A stretch of 64,000 nt of DNA from Bradyrhizobium sp. CIAT3101 (GCF_029714945.1 NZ_CP121634.1:5105001-5169000), one strand, 5' to 3'. Shown: positions 32,223 to 43,564, numbered from the stretch's first letter. Program-made: numbers and translations. Notes: generated by a model not told the origin, from the letters alone.

Positions 32223-34232
32223 TCACGGCCGAACGGGCCTGGCCAGGCTGCAAGCCTCGAGCTCAGCGCGCACGTTCCGGAGGACGCTGGTCCAATCGCC
32301 GGGCTGACTTTGCCGGAATTGCCGCAGGCTCGGATACCAAGGGCTGTCGTCGCGGTCGAGTTGCCACCGCCAGCACCGATCGAAGCGATTGAGCAGCCAG
32401 ACCGGGCGACCAAGCGCGCCGGCCAGATGCGCCACGCCCGTATCGACAGCGATGACCAGATCCAGTGCCTCGATCAGCGCCGCGGTCTCGCCGAAGTCAT
32501 GCAGATCGTCCGTCCAGTCGTGCATGGACAGACCCGGCGGCGGCGACTGGCTGGCCCCTGGCCCCTTTTGCAGAGAGACGAAACTCACCCCCGGCAGATC
32601 CGCAAGCTCCGAAAATCGTTCGAGCGGAACGGAGCGTCGGCGGTCGCCGCTCATGGTCTGATTGCCGGCCCAGACCAGGCCGACCCGCAGCCCATCGAGC
32701 TGCCCGACCCGCTCGCGCCAGGCCGCCACGCGCTGCGGCTCGGCGCGGAGATAGGGTGCCTCGCGCGGGATGGTGTCGAGCGTGGTGCCAAGGACCCGCG
32801 GCAGGCTCAACAGCGGACAATGCAGATCGAATGGCGGCAGCGGATCGCCATTCGCGACGATGCGCTCGATTCCCGACAGCCCGGTCAGGAGCGTCATCAG
32901 TGGCCGCTGAACCTCGAGAACGACCCGCCGCCCCGCAGCAATGGCCGGCACGAAGCGACAGAACTGGAGCGTGTCGCCCAGGCCCTGCTCCGCATGCAGC
33001 AGCAGGACCCGATCACCGATATCGCCTCCATCCCAGAGCGGCTGGCTGAAACCGCGCAGATGCGGCTTCTTCGTCTCCTGCTTCCATCGCCATTCATATT
33101 CCCGCCAGCCTTCGTCGAACTGGCCGGCCAACAACAGCGTGATCCCGAGGTTGAAATGGGCGTCGGCATAGTCCGGCCTTTGCGCCACAGCCGCACGCAA
33201 GCTCTGAATGGCTTCATCGGTCCGCCCGAGATCGTAAAGGAGCGTGCCGAGATTGTTGAGCGCCTCCGGCCAGTTCGGATTGCGATCGAGCGCGGTCCGG
33301 TAGCAAGGCTCCGCTTCGCGGAAACGACCGGCCTCACGAAGCGCGTTGCCCAGGGTCAATTGCGCCGGAGCATAGTCCGGCTTCAGACGCACAGCTTCCC
33401 TGCAGCATGCTTCCGCCTCTTCCAGCCGCCCCCGCAGACGCAGCAAGTCACCGCGATTGTTCAAGGCCTCGGCGAAATTCGGCCGGAGCTTGCAGGCTTC
33501 GCGAAGATTGAGCTCGGCCTCGTCGAGGCGCCTCAATTTGAGGAGAAGACCACCAAGATTGTTATGGGCCTCCGCGAATGCCGGATTGAGGCGCAGCGCC
33601 TCGCGATAGCAACGCTCGCATTCCTCGAAGGCGGCAAGATCGAACAGCACAGCCCCGAGATTGCAATGGGCCTCCGCAAAATCCGGCCTTTGCCGCAGCA
33701 CCTGCCGAAACTCGCTGATCGCATCATCGAATTGCTTCCGTCTCACCAGCAGATTGGCGAGATGGAAACGGGCATCGACCTGAGTACGAACCGCGGCGAG
33801 GTCGAGGCCAACGGGATGTCGCAACACGAGCCGGTACTGCGCCTCCTCGCTTGCGAGATCCCCGCATTCACCCAGCAGGAGGCCAAGCTGAATGTGCGTG
33901 TCCAGATTGCCGGGCTGATGCAGCAGCGCTTCCCGGTAGCTCGCGACGGCCTCGCCCTTGCGTCCGAGCGCGCGCAGAGCAACAGCCATGTTGCTGTGAT
34001 AGGCGCTGTTGCGAGGCTGCAGCTTGACGGCACGACTGAAGAGATCGAGCGCCCTCTCGGGGTGACCTGTCTGGAGCGAAGCAACGCCGAGGAGGAAAAT
34101 TACGTCCGCGTGATCCGGCGCGGATGCCAGGATCTGCCGATAAACCGCCTCTGCCTGCGGCAAGCGCCCTGCGCGATGGTGCGCGAGACCGGCCTCGAGC
34201 GAGACAGCAACTGACGACGCTTCGGCATACAT
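32223..34232 (-). CDS. TPR-repeat protein with GT9-like glycosyltransferase domain
   Basis: About 669 residues. The first 400 hold some ten TPR repeats of 34 residues (recurring AEAHNNLGGLLLKLRRLDEAE, YADAHFNLGITLLLAGQFDEG). The C-terminal 250 residues resemble ADP-heptose:LPS-type GT9 transferases, with a nucleotide-sugar site block DLVIAVDTGVAHLAGALGRPVW and VGLVWAGNQTMSGDRRRSVPL. Probable role: glycan or protein glycosylation, as in other TPR-glycosyltransferase proteins of rhizobia. The start is uncertain: I use MYAEASS at 34232, where AGGG lies upstream; starts at 34250 or 34328 are possible. Confidence 0.82.
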   Translation of the reverse strand: MYAEASSVAVSLEAGLAHHRAGRLPQAEAVYRQILASAPDHADVIFLLGVASLQTGHPERALDLFSRAVKLQPRNSAYHSNMAVALRALGRKGEAVASYREALLHQPGNLDTHIQLGLLLGECGDLASEEAQYRLVLRHPVGLDLAAVRTQVDARFHLANLLVRRKQFDDAISEFRQVLRQRPDFAEAHCNLGAVLFDLAAFEECERCYREALRLNPAFAEAHNNLGGLLLKLRRLDEAELNLREACKLRPNFAEALNNRGDLLRLRGRLEEAEACCREAVRLKPDYAPAQLTLGNALREAGRFREAEPCYRTALDRNPNWPEALNNLGTLLYDLGRTDEAIQSLRAAVAQRPDYADAHFNLGITLLLAGQFDEGWREYEWRWKQETKKPHLRGFSQPLWDGGDIGDRVLLLHAEQGLGDTLQFCRFVPAIAAGRRVVLEVQRPLMTLLTGLSGIERIVANGDPLPPFDLHCPLLSLPRVLGTTLDTIPREAPYLRAEPQRVAAWRERVGQLDGLRVGLVWAGNQTMSGDRRRSVPLERFSELADLPGVSFVSLQKGPGASQSPPPGLSMHDWTDDLHDFGETAALIEALDLVIAVDTGVAHLAGALGRPVWLLNRFDRCWRWQLDRDDSPWYPSLRQFRQSQPGDWTSVLRNVRAELEACSLARPVRP

Positions 34233-34370
34233 TACGATGGGCCCTATCATCGACGCGATGACTCGTTCCCAATCATTTTGCGGCAACGACCTTGCGTGAA
34301 GCTGGAAGCCACACGACGTCATCGCCACGCCTTGCCGTCGGGTGGGTTAGCCGCTCCAAAAACCGCGGCC

Positions 34371-34446
34371 GTAGGGTGGGCAAAGCGGAGCGTGCCCACC
34401 ACGTCATGATGGTGGGCACGGCGCTTCGCGCCTTTGCCCACCCTAC
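34371..34446. repeat. Palindromic repeat (GTAGGGTGGGCAAAG family), copy B
   Basis: Outer GTAGGGTGGGCAAAG pairs with its complement at the right end; inner CGTGCCCACCA pairs with TGGTGGGCACG around an ATCAT-like loop, giving a nearly complete hairpin of about 76 bp. Relative of the element at 21961. It lies between the glycosyltransferase and DoxX genes. Confidence 0.8.
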
Positions 34447-34467
34447 GAGATTACAAGATTACCGGAC

Positions 34468-34920
34468 CTACACGTCTCCGTAGGCCGTCTCGGCCGAGCG
34501 CGTGGCGCGGCCATAGCCCATGATCATGAAGAGCGCGCCGATGATCGAGAGATTCTTCAGCGCGTCGACCAGCATCTTGGCGTTGTCCGGCGCCGCCTGA
34601 TTCCAGAAATCGTAGAACAGGACGGTCGACACCACCATGTAGATGATCATCAGCATCGCAAAGAAGCGCGCGCCGAAGTTCAGCGCGATCATCAGGCCTG
34701 CGATGATCTCGAGCCCGCCGAGCGCGATCGCCAGAAGCTGCGGGGTGGTCATCGCGGTCGCCGTCTCGACCTGCTTGGCATAGGGCGCGATCACGTCAGG
34801 CACCACGACCTTGGTGGCGATGAAATCGGCGGTGGCCTGGATGGCAAAGAGCTTGGTCGCGCCCGTGTAGATGAACAGCACGGCGAACAGGATTCGCCCG
34901 AAAGTCACGAACGCTGGCAT
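34468..34920 (-). CDS. DoxX-family membrane protein
   Basis: A 150-residue inner-membrane protein with four hydrophobic helices (about 5-25, 58-80, 82-105, 128-145) and the family start FGRILFAVLFIYTGATKLF. DoxX proteins are linked to thiosulfate/quinone metabolism or oxidative-stress complexes in some bacteria; the role here is unknown. AGAGG precedes the ATG. Stand-alone between two repeat elements. Confidence 0.85.
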   Translation of the reverse strand: MPAFVTFGRILFAVLFIYTGATKLFAIQATADFIATKVVVPDVIAPYAKQVETATAMTTPQLLAIALGGLEIIAGLMIALNFGARFFAMLMIIYMVVSTVLFYDFWNQAAPDNAKMLVDALKNLSIIGALFMIMGYGRATRSAETAYGDV

Positions 34921-35057
34921 GGTCGGCCTCTTGGCTCAGGCTTTTTGAAATCGGAACTTGGACGCAAGGACCGCGCGATTATGGAGAGTCGTGGGCCGGT
35001 TTACAAACGGGGAAATGGAAAACTGCGAGCAATTCAAATCTGGCCGCACGATCGGTG

Positions 35058-35210
35058 CCCCTTCTCCCCTTGCGGGAGAAGGTGGCGCGAAGCGCCGGAT
35101 GAGGGGTATCCATCCCCGAGTTCAATCGTGAGAGATGACACGCGGATAGATATCCCTCACCCGTCTCGCCGCTGCGCGGCGAGCCACCCTCTCCCGCAAG
35201 GGGAGAGGGA
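35058..35210. repeat. Long palindromic repeat (CTTCTCCCCTTGCGGGAG family)
   Basis: Left end CCTTCTCCCCTTGCGGGAGA and right end with TCTCCCGCAAGGGGAGAGG are complementary; inside, GGTGGCGCGAAGCGCCGGATGAGGG and a CCCTCACCC block also pair. The element fills the gap between DoxX and the malic enzyme gene and touches the stop codon of the latter. Confidence 0.75.
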
Positions 35211-35223
35211 AAGATCGCGCCCC

Positions 35224-37533
35224 TTACGTGAACAACGTCGGCTGCTGCCGGGCCGCGCGCTCCTGCGCTTCGACCACGGCGACCGCCGTCATGTTGAGGA
35301 TGCCGCGCGCGGTCACCGAGGGCGTGAGGATGTGGGCGGGACGCGCCGGGCCGATCAGGATCGGGCCGACGGGCAGCGCATCCGCCAGCGACTTGATCAT
35401 CTGATAGGCCACGTTGGCGGTGTCCAGCGTCGGCATGATCAGGATGTTGGCCTCGCCCTCCAGCTTGGAGTGCGGCAGCACCATTTTTCGCGCTGCAGCC
35501 GACAGCGCGGTGTCGCCCTGCATCTCGCCGTCGGCCTCGATCTCCGGATGCTTTTCCTTCAGCAACTGCGTGGCGCGGCGCATCTTGCGCGACGAGTCGG
35601 TGTCGTAGCTGCCGAAATCGGAGTGCGAGACGAACGCGATCTTCGGCTTGATGTTGAAGCGCTGGACGTGGACGGCGGCGAGCGAGGCGATCTCGGCGAG
35701 CTCTTCGGCGCTCGGATTGGGCCGCACCTGGGTGTCGGCGATGAAGAAGGCCCCCTTGCTGGTGATCAGCAGCGCCAGCGCGGCATAGTCGCTGACCCCC
35801 GGCACGAAACCGATGATCTCGCGGACATGCCGCAGATGGCTCATATAGCGGCCCTCGACGCCGCAGAGCATGGCATCCGCCTCCCCGCGCGTCACCGCCA
35901 ACGCCGCGATCACGGTGTTGTTGGTGCGCACCACCGTGCGCGCGGCATCCGGCGTCACGCCGCGGCGGCCGGCGACCTCGACATAGGACTGCACGTAGGA
36001 GCGGTAGCGCGGATCGTCCTCGGGATTGACGAGGTCAAAATCCTTGCCGGCGCGGATCTGGAGGCCGAAACGCTTGATGCGGGCTTCCACCACCGAGGGA
36101 CGACCGACCAGGATCGGCCGCGCCAGCTTCTCTTCCAGCACCACCTGGGTGGCACGCAGCACGCGCTCGTCCTCGCCTTCGGCGTAGATCAAGCGCACCG
36201 GCTGGGTCTTGGCCTTGGCGAACATCGGCTTCATGACGAGGCCGGAGCGGAAGGCGAAGCGCTCGAGCAGCGCGGTGTATTCGTCGAAATTGGTGATCGG
36301 CCGCGTTGCGACGCCCGATTCCATCGCCGCCTTCGCCACGGCCGGCGCAATGCGCAGGATCAGCCGCGGATCAAACGGGCTCGGGATCAGCGAGCCCGGA
36401 CCAAAGCCCTGCGTCTCGCCGGTGTCAAAACCCTGCGCCACCGCATCCGACGGCGCCTCACGCGCGAGCTGCGCGATGGCCTCCACGGCGGCGTGCTTCA
36501 TCTCCTCGTTGATGGCGCTGGCACCGACATCGAGCGCGCCGCGGAAGATGAAGGGGAAGCAGAGGACGTTGTTGACCTGGTTCGGGTAGTCGGAGCGGCC
36601 GGTGCAGATCATCGCGTCGGGGCGCACCTTGCGCGCCTCCTCCGGCATGATCTCCGGCGTCGGGTTGGCGAGCGCCATGATCAGCGGCTTCTCGCCCATC
36701 GCCTTGGCCATCTCGGGCTTGAGCACGCCCGGAGCCGATAGCCCGATGAAGATGTCGGCGCCGCCGATGACATCACCCAGCGTGCGCTTGTCGGTCTTCT
36801 GTGCATAGACCGCCTTCCAGCGATCCATCGTGGTGTTGCGGCCCTCGTGCACGAGGCCGTCGATATCGCAGACCCAGATGTTCTTGCGCTGCGCGCCCAT
36901 CGAGACCAGCAGGTTGAGCGTGGCGATGGCCGCCGCCCCTGCCCCCGACGCCACGATCTTGACCTCCGAGAGCTTCTTGCCGTTCAGGCGCAGGCCGTTG
37001 GTGATGGCGGCGGCGACGATGATCGCGGTGCCGTGCTGGTCGTCATGGAAGACCGGGATCTTCATGCGCTCCTTCAGCTGCGCCTCGATCTCGAAACATT
37101 CCGGCCCGCGGATGTCTTCCAGATTGATGCCGCCGAAGGTCGGCTCGAGCGCCGCCACGGTCTCGACCACGCGCTCGATGGTGTCGGCCGCGATCTCGAT
37201 GTCGAACACGTCGATGCCGGCGAATTTCTTGAACAGGACGGCCTTGCCTTCCATCACCGGCTTGGACGCCAGCGGGCCGATGTTGCCAAGGCCGAGCACG
37301 GCGGTGCCGTTGGAGACCACGGCGACCAGATTGGCGCGGGTCGTCAGGGTCGCGGCTTCCGCCGGGTTCTTGGCGATCTCGGTGCAGGCCGCCGCAACGC
37401 CCGGAGAATAGGCAAGCGCCAGGTCGCGCTGGTTGGCGAGCGGCTTGCTCGCCTGGATCTCGAGCTTTCCGGGGCGCGGCAGACGGTGATAGGCCAGCGC
37501 CGCCTGGTGGAGATCATCAGAATAGGACGACAT
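35224..37533 (-). CDS. maeB: NADP-dependent malic enzyme with phosphotransacetylase-like C-terminal domain
   Basis: Oxidative decarboxylation of malate to pyruvate, supplying NADPH and pyruvate during growth on C4-dicarboxylates, the carbon source of bacteroids. 769 residues as in rhizobial TME/DME enzymes: malic-enzyme catalytic half (about 1-430; [52 protein letters not shown]) and a C-terminal phosphotransacetylase-like domain (about 440-769; [18 protein letters not shown]) that in related enzymes is regulatory and not catalytic. NADP rather than NAD use is assumed from family, not shown. Confidence 0.93.
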   Translation of the reverse strand: MSSYSDDLHQAALAYHRLPRPGKLEIQASKPLANQRDLALAYSPGVAAACTEIAKNPAEAATLTTRANLVAVVSNGTAVLGLGNIGPLASKPVMEGKAVLFKKFAGIDVFDIEIAADTIERVVETVAALEPTFGGINLEDIRGPECFEIEAQLKERMKIPVFHDDQHGTAIIVAAAITNGLRLNGKKLSEVKIVASGAGAAAIATLNLLVSMGAQRKNIWVCDIDGLVHEGRNTTMDRWKAVYAQKTDKRTLGDVIGGADIFIGLSAPGVLKPEMAKAMGEKPLIMALANPTPEIMPEEARKVRPDAMICTGRSDYPNQVNNVLCFPFIFRGALDVGASAINEEMKHAAVEAIAQLAREAPSDAVAQGFDTGETQGFGPGSLIPSPFDPRLILRIAPAVAKAAMESGVATRPITNFDEYTALLERFAFRSGLVMKPMFAKAKTQPVRLIYAEGEDERVLRATQVVLEEKLARPILVGRPSVVEARIKRFGLQIRAGKDFDLVNPEDDPRYRSYVQSYVEVAGRRGVTPDAARTVVRTNNTVIAALAVTRGEADAMLCGVEGRYMSHLRHVREIIGFVPGVSDYAALALLITSKGAFFIADTQVRPNPSAEELAEIASLAAVHVQRFNIKPKIAFVSHSDFGSYDTDSSRKMRRATQLLKEKHPEIEADGEMQGDTALSAAARKMVLPHSKLEGEANILIMPTLDTANVAYQMIKSLADALPVGPILIGPARPAHILTPSVTARGILNMTAVAVVEAQERAARQQPTLFT

Positions 37534-37788
37534 GCGGTCTCTGCCTCGCGTTATCCGGTCTCAATCATTCATCAACCTCGGCCGGTTCGCCGCAGTGCAC
37601 ACGGAATTTCCGGCTCGTGGAAACCGCGATGAAGCACGGCCGACGCCTCGGTGGCAACATCCGATTGCAATCCCATTAGCAGATCACACGCTCAAATATT
37701 TGACAGCGCTAGCTTTCCCTAGACCTCGCGACGTTTCCCGAATATGGCAGGTTGCGCAGCGCACAACGAGCAACTGGAGCTGGGAATG

Positions 37789-39762
37789 AAGCGGATCCTG
37801 ATCGGCCTGGTCGCAATCGCGGTGCTCGCCGCCGGCGGATGGTTCGGCTTCAACCTCTACGCCAAACATCGCGCCACCGCCGAAATCGAGGCGGCCTTCG
37901 AGCTGATCCGGGCCGGCGGCAACAAGGCGAGCCATGGCAAGGTCGCCTTCGATCTCGTGACCCGTACGCTGACCGTCGAGGACATCGCGGTCGAGCACAC
38001 CGCGCAACCGCCGGCCACCGTCAAGATCGCGGGCATCAAGGCGGTTGGCATCAGGCAGATCGACGACAGCAAGGCCGCGGCCGACAGCATCGAGCTGTCG
38101 GACACTGAGATCAGATACAGCAGCGTCATGGGCGAGAGGAAGCTGAACGCTATCTACAAGGTCCCGCAGCTTACGGCACGCGACTTTTCCAGTGCGGTTC
38201 GTATTCAGGGTTCGCCGGCGTCGGACTCGTTGATCGATCTGTACCGATTTGTTCTGGATCAGCTCGTCAACGTCACCGCATCTTCGATCGCGGCACCGAC
38301 CATCGCCGTCACTGTCAACCCCGAAACAGGCAGGCCGGGCAGCGGCGGCACCGAGGTCACCTATTCCGGCGTGACGATGCTGAATATCAACCGCGGGAAA
38401 GTCGATGCCGCCAAGGTTGACCGCACCGTTCACGTCGTGGACCTGCAACAGCCGGGCAAACCCGATAAGCTTACCCTCGAGCTCTTGAACACGACCACCG
38501 ACGATTTCGATGCAACGGCATTGGCCGCCGCCCTGGACCCCAAGAGGGTCGATGATGACAGCTATTATCGGATCTACAGGCAGATCTCGGCGGGGCCCTA
38601 TACGATCACATCCGCGCAAGGGATACGCGCGCAGATCGACAGGATCAGCATCAATGACATCGCCCTGCAACCCTCTAAAATCCAGCGGGTCGAACTCCAG
38701 GCATTTATGAGGGACCATTCGACGCCTCCGAGCCCGACAGAGACACGGCGGGCGCTGGAGGCGTTCGCCGTGATGTTCGAGGGCGTGCGTGTCGCCGGTA
38801 TCGACGTCGGCAAAGTGTCGGTCGGCATGCCGCAAGGAACGGCGAACCTCAACGCGATCAGATACGCAAACGATGAGATTGCACTAGAGGGCCTCGATGC
38901 GCCCTCGCCGCAGGGCCAGGTCAGGATGGAGCGCTTTGCGCTGAAGTCCTTCAGCATGGCCAACCTCATGCGGTGGACGGCGCAGTTTTCCAATATTGCG
39001 CGGAAGCCCACGCCCGACCAGTTTCTCGACGTGTTCCGTGTGCTCGCCGGCGCTGAGATCAAGGGCGTGACTGCGCCGTTCAAGACCACCAAGAAGCTGG
39101 TCACGATCGACACGCTGAGCCTTGACTGGGGTCAGCTGGTTGGCGCGATTCCGAGCAAGGCGCATGTGGTGGCCAAATTCGTAACACCCACCGATCCATC
39201 CGAGCCAAAGCAGCTTCCGTTGATTGCCGCCGGAATCGACAAGCTCGCGATCGACCTCGATCTCGGCGCGGCGTGGACAGAGCCGTCCAGCAGCTTCGCC
39301 GTCACGCCGGCGACGCTCGACATCGGAGGGATCGCAAAAGCGCAATTGCGCGTCGCGCTCGGAAACGTGCCGCGCGACGTGTTTTCGACCGATCCCGCCC
39401 AGCTCATGGGTCAGGCGGCCCGGATCGAGGCTGGCGCGCTCGAGCTCTCGCTGCGCGACAATGGCGGCGTCGATCTCGTCGTGACGCAGTTTGCGCGCAT
39501 GCAGAACGTCAGCCGCGACGCCGCGCGTCAAGCGCTCGTCGAGAGCATCAAGGCCAACCGCGAGCAAGTTGTTTCCGCCAATCCGGACGCGAGCGCGGCC
39601 GTGGACGCCATCGCAAGCTTCGTCGAGACGCCGGGCCAGACGTTGTCCATCAAGCTCACCCCGCGCGCCAAGGCGCCGCTGATGCAATTGATGCAGCTCT
39701 TGCAGACCGACCCGCAGAGCGCGCTGGCGCAATTCAGGATCGAGGCGTCGACGGGATTGTAG
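37789..39762 (+). CDS. Large exported or membrane-anchored protein of unknown function
   Basis: A 657-residue protein with an N-terminal hydrophobic segment (MKRILIGLVAIAVLAAGGWF) and then a long beta-rich region with repeated motifs of the type TVEDIAVEH, VTYSGVTMLNINRGKV, ISINDIALQPSKIQRVEL. It resembles AsmA/large periplasmic bridging proteins in general character, but I could not match a domain. The ending is helical (KAPLMQLMQLLQTDPQSALAQF). GGAG precedes the ATG at 37789; a frame extension upstream is unlikely. Stand-alone gene, followed by a palindromic repeat. Confidence 0.7.
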   Translation, partial: KRILIGLVAIAVLAAGGWFGFNLYAKHRATAEIEAAFELIRAGGNKASHGKVAFDLVTRTLTVEDIAVEHTAQPPATVKIAGIKAVGIRQIDDSKAAADSIELSDTEIRYSSVMGERKLNAIYKVPQLTARDFSSAVRIQGSPASDSLIDLYRFVLDQLVNVTASSIAAPTIAVTVNPETGRPGSGGTEVTYSGVTMLNINRGKVDAAKVDRTVHVVDLQQPGKPDKLTLELLNTTTDDFDATALAAALDPKRVDDDSYYRIYRQISAGPYTITSAQGIRAQIDRISINDIALQPSKIQRVELQAFMRDHSTPPSPTETRRALEAFAVMFEGVRVAGIDVGKVSVGMPQGTANLNAIRYANDEIALEGLDAPSPQGQVRMERFALKSFSMANLMRWTAQFSNIARKPTPDQFLDVFRVLAGAEIKGVTAPFKTTKKLVTIDTLSLDWGQLVGAIPSKAHVVAKFVTPTDPSEPKQLPLIAAGIDKLAIDLDLGAAWTEPSSSFAVTPATLDIGGIAKAQLRVALGNVPRDVFSTDPAQLMGQAARIEAGALELSLRDNGGVDLVVTQFARMQNVSRDAARQALVESIKANREQVVSANPDASAAVDAIASFVETPGQTLSIKLTPRAKAPLMQLMQLLQTDPQSALAQFRIEASTGL

Positions 39763-39770
39763 GGCGAGTG

Positions 39771-39912
39771 GTCTCGTGTCCCGGACGCGCTGCGGCACGC
39801 AGTGACGCTGCGCAGAGCCGGGACCCAGAAAGCTTCATACTAGCGGAGACGTGGGCCCCGGCTCTGCAGCGCACCGCTGAAGTAGCGCTGCTCTGCGTCC
39901 GGGGCACGAGAC
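39771..39912. repeat. Long palindromic repeat (GTCTCGTGTCCCGGACGC family)
   Basis: Left part GTCTCGTGTCCCGGACGCGC pairs with a right end reading GCGTCCGGGGCACGAGAC; GCAGAGCCGGGACCCA pairs with TGGGCCCCGGCTCTGC further in. It lies between two convergent genes and may contribute to termination of both. Confidence 0.8.
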
Positions 39913-39928
39913 CGAAACTAGCTCCGCC

Positions 39929-41764
39929 TCACTTCTGCGGCAGGTTCACCTTCACATGCAGCTCGCGGAGCTGCTTGGTGGTGGCGTCCGACGGTGCGCC
40001 CATCAGGAGGTCCATGGCCTGCTGGTTCATCGGGAACAGCGAGATCTCGCGCAGATTGTTGGTGCCACAGAGCAGCATCACGATACGGTCGACGCCGGCG
40101 GCCATGCCGCCATGCGGCGGCGCGCCGTACTGGAAGGCGCGGTACATGCCGCCGAAGCGGTCGACCACTTCCTGCTCGCCGTAACCTGCGATCTCGAACG
40201 CCTTCACCATCGCTTCCGGCACGTGGTTGCGGATGCCGCCCGAGGCGATCTCGTAGCCGTTGCAGGTGATGTCGTACTGGAACGCCTTGATGGTCAGCGG
40301 GTCCTGGCCCTTCAACGCATCGAGACCACCCTGCGGCATCGAGAACGGGTTGTGCGAGAAGTCGACCTTCTTGTCGTCCTCGTTATACTCGTACATCGGG
40401 AAGTCGACGATCCAGGCGAGCTCGAACCGCTCCTTGTCGGTGAGGTTCAATTCCTCGCCGACCTTGTTGCGGGCGAGACCTGAAAACTTCCAGAACTTGT
40501 CGGGATCGCCCGCGACGAAGAAGGCGGCATCGCCTTCCTTCAAGCCAAGTTGGTCGCGGAGCGCAGCAGCGATCTGAGGTCCGACATTATTGGCGATCGG
40601 CCCACGGCCAATAGGATATCCCTGCTCGACGGGGAGCTGCTTATTAGTGCCGTCAGCTCCGACTTGAATCAGCGTGTCCGGTAAGCTCCACATGATGTAA
40701 CCGAGGCCGGGCTGGCCCTCGCCCTGCGCCCAGGAGTTCATGCGATCGCAGAAGGCGCGGCTGCCGCCGCCCGGGGCCGGGATCGCCCAGACCTGGTTCT
40801 TCGGATCTTCGAGCATGCGCGCGAACACCTTGAAGCCGGAGCCGCGGAAATGCTCGGAGACGTCCTGCATCTCGATGGGGTTGCGCAGGTCCGGCTTGTC
40901 GCTGCCATATTTGCGCAGCGCCTCGGCGAACGGAATCCGCCGCCAGCCCTTGGTGACCGGCTTGCCCTTGGCGAACTCCTCGAACACGCCGGTGATGACG
41001 GGCTCCATCGCCGCGAACACGTCTTCCTGAGTCACAAAACTCATCTCGACGTCGAGCTGGTAGAACTCGCCCGGCAGACGATCGGCGCGCGGGTCCTCGT
41101 CGCGGAAGCAGGGCGCGATCTGGAAGTAGCGATCGAAGCCCGACATCATCAGCAGCTGCTTGTACTGCTGCGGCGCCTGCGGCAGCGCGTAGAACTTGCC
41201 GGGATGGATGCGTGACGGCACCAGGAAGTCGCGCGCGCCTTCCGGCGAGGACGCGGTCAGGATCGGCGTATTGAACTCGAAGAAGCCCTGCCCCTCCATG
41301 CGCCGGCGCATCGACTTGATGATCTCGACGCGCGTCATGATGTTCTGGTGCAGCTTCTCGCGGCGCAGGTCGAGGAAGCGGTACTTGAGGCGGATGTCTT
41401 CGGGATATTCCTGATCGCCGAACACCGGCAGCGGCAGGTCGCCGGCAGGTCCGAGCACCTCGATCTCGCTGACATAGACCTCGACATTGCCGGTCGGCAG
41501 GTCGTCATTGTCGGTGCCTTCGGGGCGGCGGCGGACCTTGCCGTCCATCTTGACCACGAATTCCGAGCGCAGCTTTTCGGCCTGCGCAAACGCCGGCGAG
41601 TCCGGGTCGACCACGCACTGGGTCAGTCCGTAATGGTCGCGCAAATCGATGAACAGCACGCCGCCATGGTCGCGCACGCGATGGACCCAGCCCGAGAGGC
41701 GAATGGTCTCGCCGATGTTGCTCTCGCGGAGCGCGCCGCATGTATGTGACCGGTAGCGATGCAT
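39929..41764 (-). CDS. aspS: Aspartyl-tRNA synthetase
   Basis: Class II synthetase charging Asp to tRNA(Asp), and in many Alphaproteobacteria also to tRNA(Asn) for later amidation. 611 residues from [12 protein letters not shown]-fold anticodon domain (about 1-110; [22 protein letters not shown]), catalytic domain with motif 2 ([11 protein letters not shown]) and the bacterial GAD insertion, and motif 3 ([14 protein letters not shown]). The ATG at 41764 follows GGGA; an upstream extension is not conserved-looking. Stand-alone, essential gene. Confidence 0.97.
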   Translation of the reverse strand: MHRYRSHTCGALRESNIGETIRLSGWVHRVRDHGGVLFIDLRDHYGLTQCVVDPDSPAFAQAEKLRSEFVVKMDGKVRRRPEGTDNDDLPTGNVEVYVSEIEVLGPAGDLPLPVFGDQEYPEDIRLKYRFLDLRREKLHQNIMTRVEIIKSMRRRMEGQGFFEFNTPILTASSPEGARDFLVPSRIHPGKFYALPQAPQQYKQLLMMSGFDRYFQIAPCFRDEDPRADRLPGEFYQLDVEMSFVTQEDVFAAMEPVITGVFEEFAKGKPVTKGWRRIPFAEALRKYGSDKPDLRNPIEMQDVSEHFRGSGFKVFARMLEDPKNQVWAIPAPGGGSRAFCDRMNSWAQGEGQPGLGYIMWSLPDTLIQVGADGTNKQLPVEQGYPIGRGPIANNVGPQIAAALRDQLGLKEGDAAFFVAGDPDKFWKFSGLARNKVGEELNLTDKERFELAWIVDFPMYEYNEDDKKVDFSHNPFSMPQGGLDALKGQDPLTIKAFQYDITCNGYEIASGGIRNHVPEAMVKAFEIAGYGEQEVVDRFGGMYRAFQYGAPPHGGMAAGVDRIVMLLCGTNNLREISLFPMNQQAMDLLMGAPSDATTKQLRELHVKVNLPQK

Positions 41765-41961
41765 GGTCGTCCCAAAATCAATGTCGGAGGATACGAATCG
41801 GACGGCCTGAAACGACCGGTCCGAGGTTGCGGCAGGGTTTACCCGACGAGGCCGGGGGCGGCAACCAAAGGAACGGGCTGTTTTGGGGCTGGAGGCGGCC
41901 ATTTTTGGCCAATCCAGGCCCGAGCCTTTGCCGATCGGCGTTCGAGGCCTATCTTGAGGCC

Positions 41962-43434
41962 ATGACAGTCCATTTCCCCTTCCAGAACTCCTATTCGGCG
42001 CTGCCGGACAGCTTCTTTGCCCGCGTCGCGCCGACCCCCGTGGCTGCGCCCCGGCTGATCAAGCTGAACCGGCCCCTGGCGGTCCAGCTCGGGCTCGATC
42101 CTGATCTGCTGGAGACGCCCGAGGGCGCCGAAATCCTGGCCGGAAAGACGGTTCCCCCTGGGGCCGACCCCATCGCCATGGCCTATGCCGGCCATCAGTT
42201 CGGGCATTTCGTGCCCCAGCTCGGCGACGGCCGCGCGATCCTGCTCGGCGAGGTCATCGACAAGGACGGCATCCGCCGCGACATCCAACTCAAGGGCTCG
42301 GGCCCCACCCCGTTTTCCCGCCGCGGCGATGGCCGCGCCGCGCTCGGACCAGTGCTGCGCGAATACATCGTCAGCGAGGCCATGTACGCGCTCGGTATTC
42401 CGACCACGCGTTCGCTGGCGGCCGTCATCACCGGCGAGCCCGTGATCCGCGAGACCGTGCTGCCCGGCGCGGTGCTGACGCGCGTGGCCTCGAGCCACAT
42501 CCGGGTCGGCACCTTCCAGTTCTTCGCCGTCCGCCGCGACACCGATGCGATCCGCCGGCTCGCCGACCATGTCATTGTCAGGCACTATCCGGATCTGTTC
42601 CAAGCCGAGCGGCCCTATCACGCCCTGCTCGCCGGCGTCGTGGCGCGCCAGGCCGAACTCATCGCGCGCTGGCTGCTGGTCGGCTTCATCCACGGCGTGA
42701 TGAACACCGACAACTCCTCCATCTCCGGCGAGACCATCGATTATGGCCCGTGCGCCTTCATGGACGCCTACAATCCTGCGCAGGTGTTTTCGTCGATCGA
42801 CGAGATGGGCCGCTACGCCTATGCCAACCAGCCGCGCATCGGCTTGTGGAATCTGACGCGGCTCGCCGAATGCCTGCTGCCGCTGTTCTCCGACGACCAG
42901 GAGAAGGCGGTCGCGGAAGCCCAGGACATTCTCGGCGCCTTCTCGGAGACGTTCAGCGCCGCCTATCAGGCCGGCCTGCGCAAGAAGGTCGGCCTGTTTA
43001 GGGAGCACGACGGCGACGAGGCGCTGATCCAGGACCTGCTCGACGCCATGGCCAAGAACCAGGCCGACTTCACGCTGACGTTCCGCAAGCTCGGCGACGC
43101 CGCCGGCGATGACGGCACCGACGTCCGCGCGCAGTTCATGGAGCCCGCGGCCTTCGACGAGTGGGCCGGACGCTGGCGCGCCCGCATCGCGCTGGAGCCG
43201 CAGACCGCGGCCGAGCGGCAAGCCGCCATGCACGCCGTCAATCCAATCTTCATCCCGCGCAACCATCGCGTCGAGGCCGTGATCCAGGCTGCAGTGAATG
43301 ACGACGATTACGCGCCGTTCGAGGAGCTGGTGAAGGTGCTGGCGAAGCCGTATCAGGATCAGCCGGAATTTGCCGCCTACGCCGATCCGCCGCTACCGGA
43401 CCAGCGGGTGCTGCAGACGTTCTGCGGGACGTGA
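41962..43434 (+). CDS. selO: Protein adenylyltransferase SelO (YdiU)
   Basis: Pseudokinase-fold enzyme that AMPylates proteins on Ser, Thr or Tyr. 490 residues, the full family length. Hallmarks are [23 protein letters not shown] (flipped nucleotide loop), [18 protein letters not shown], and the catalytic block [19 protein letters not shown] with its metal-binding Asn and Asp. The C-terminus of E. coli SelO carries a selenocysteine in some organisms; here it ends QTFCGT with an ordinary Cys. ATG at 41962 after TTGAGG. Divergent from aspS. Confidence 0.95.
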   Translation: MTVHFPFQNSYSALPDSFFARVAPTPVAAPRLIKLNRPLAVQLGLDPDLLETPEGAEILAGKTVPPGADPIAMAYAGHQFGHFVPQLGDGRAILLGEVIDKDGIRRDIQLKGSGPTPFSRRGDGRAALGPVLREYIVSEAMYALGIPTTRSLAAVITGEPVIRETVLPGAVLTRVASSHIRVGTFQFFAVRRDTDAIRRLADHVIVRHYPDLFQAERPYHALLAGVVARQAELIARWLLVGFIHGVMNTDNSSISGETIDYGPCAFMDAYNPAQVFSSIDEMGRYAYANQPRIGLWNLTRLAECLLPLFSDDQEKAVAEAQDILGAFSETFSAAYQAGLRKKVGLFREHDGDEALIQDLLDAMAKNQADFTLTFRKLGDAAGDDGTDVRAQFMEPAAFDEWAGRWRARIALEPQTAAERQAAMHAVNPIFIPRNHRVEAVIQAAVNDDDYAPFEELVKVLAKPYQDQPEFAAYADPPLPDQRVLQTFCGT

Positions 43435-43546
43435 CGACGGCCGCCGGCGCGCCGCTACCTCTAATTGGCTCAACGGTGGATTGCGCTTTCAGCTGATCCA
43501 TCGCGCGCGTGCTCATGCTGTGGACGCGTCCCGACCTCGGGAACCG

Positions 43547-43564
43547 CTGTCATCAAACTGAAAC
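43547..43564 (+). promoter_or_regulatory. Pho box upstream of the phosphodiesterase-ugp operon
   Basis: CTGTCATCAAACTGAAAC: the first half-site matches the PhoB consensus CTGTCAT exactly, a 4-bp spacer follows, and the second half CTGAAAC matches the CTG and C of the repeat. It is 73 bp upstream of the ATG at 43637. PhoB activation under phosphate limitation is inferred from this match and from the gene content. Confidence 0.7.

Noticed and set aside
32310..34214. Long open frame (about 634 codons) antisense to the TPR glycosyltransferase gene
   Set aside because: Antisense to a clear TPR protein and with no recognisable fold or ribosome site.
34945..36741. Open frame of about 598 codons running through the repeat element and against maeB
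   Set aside because: It covers a palindromic repeat and the antisense of a well-identified gene.
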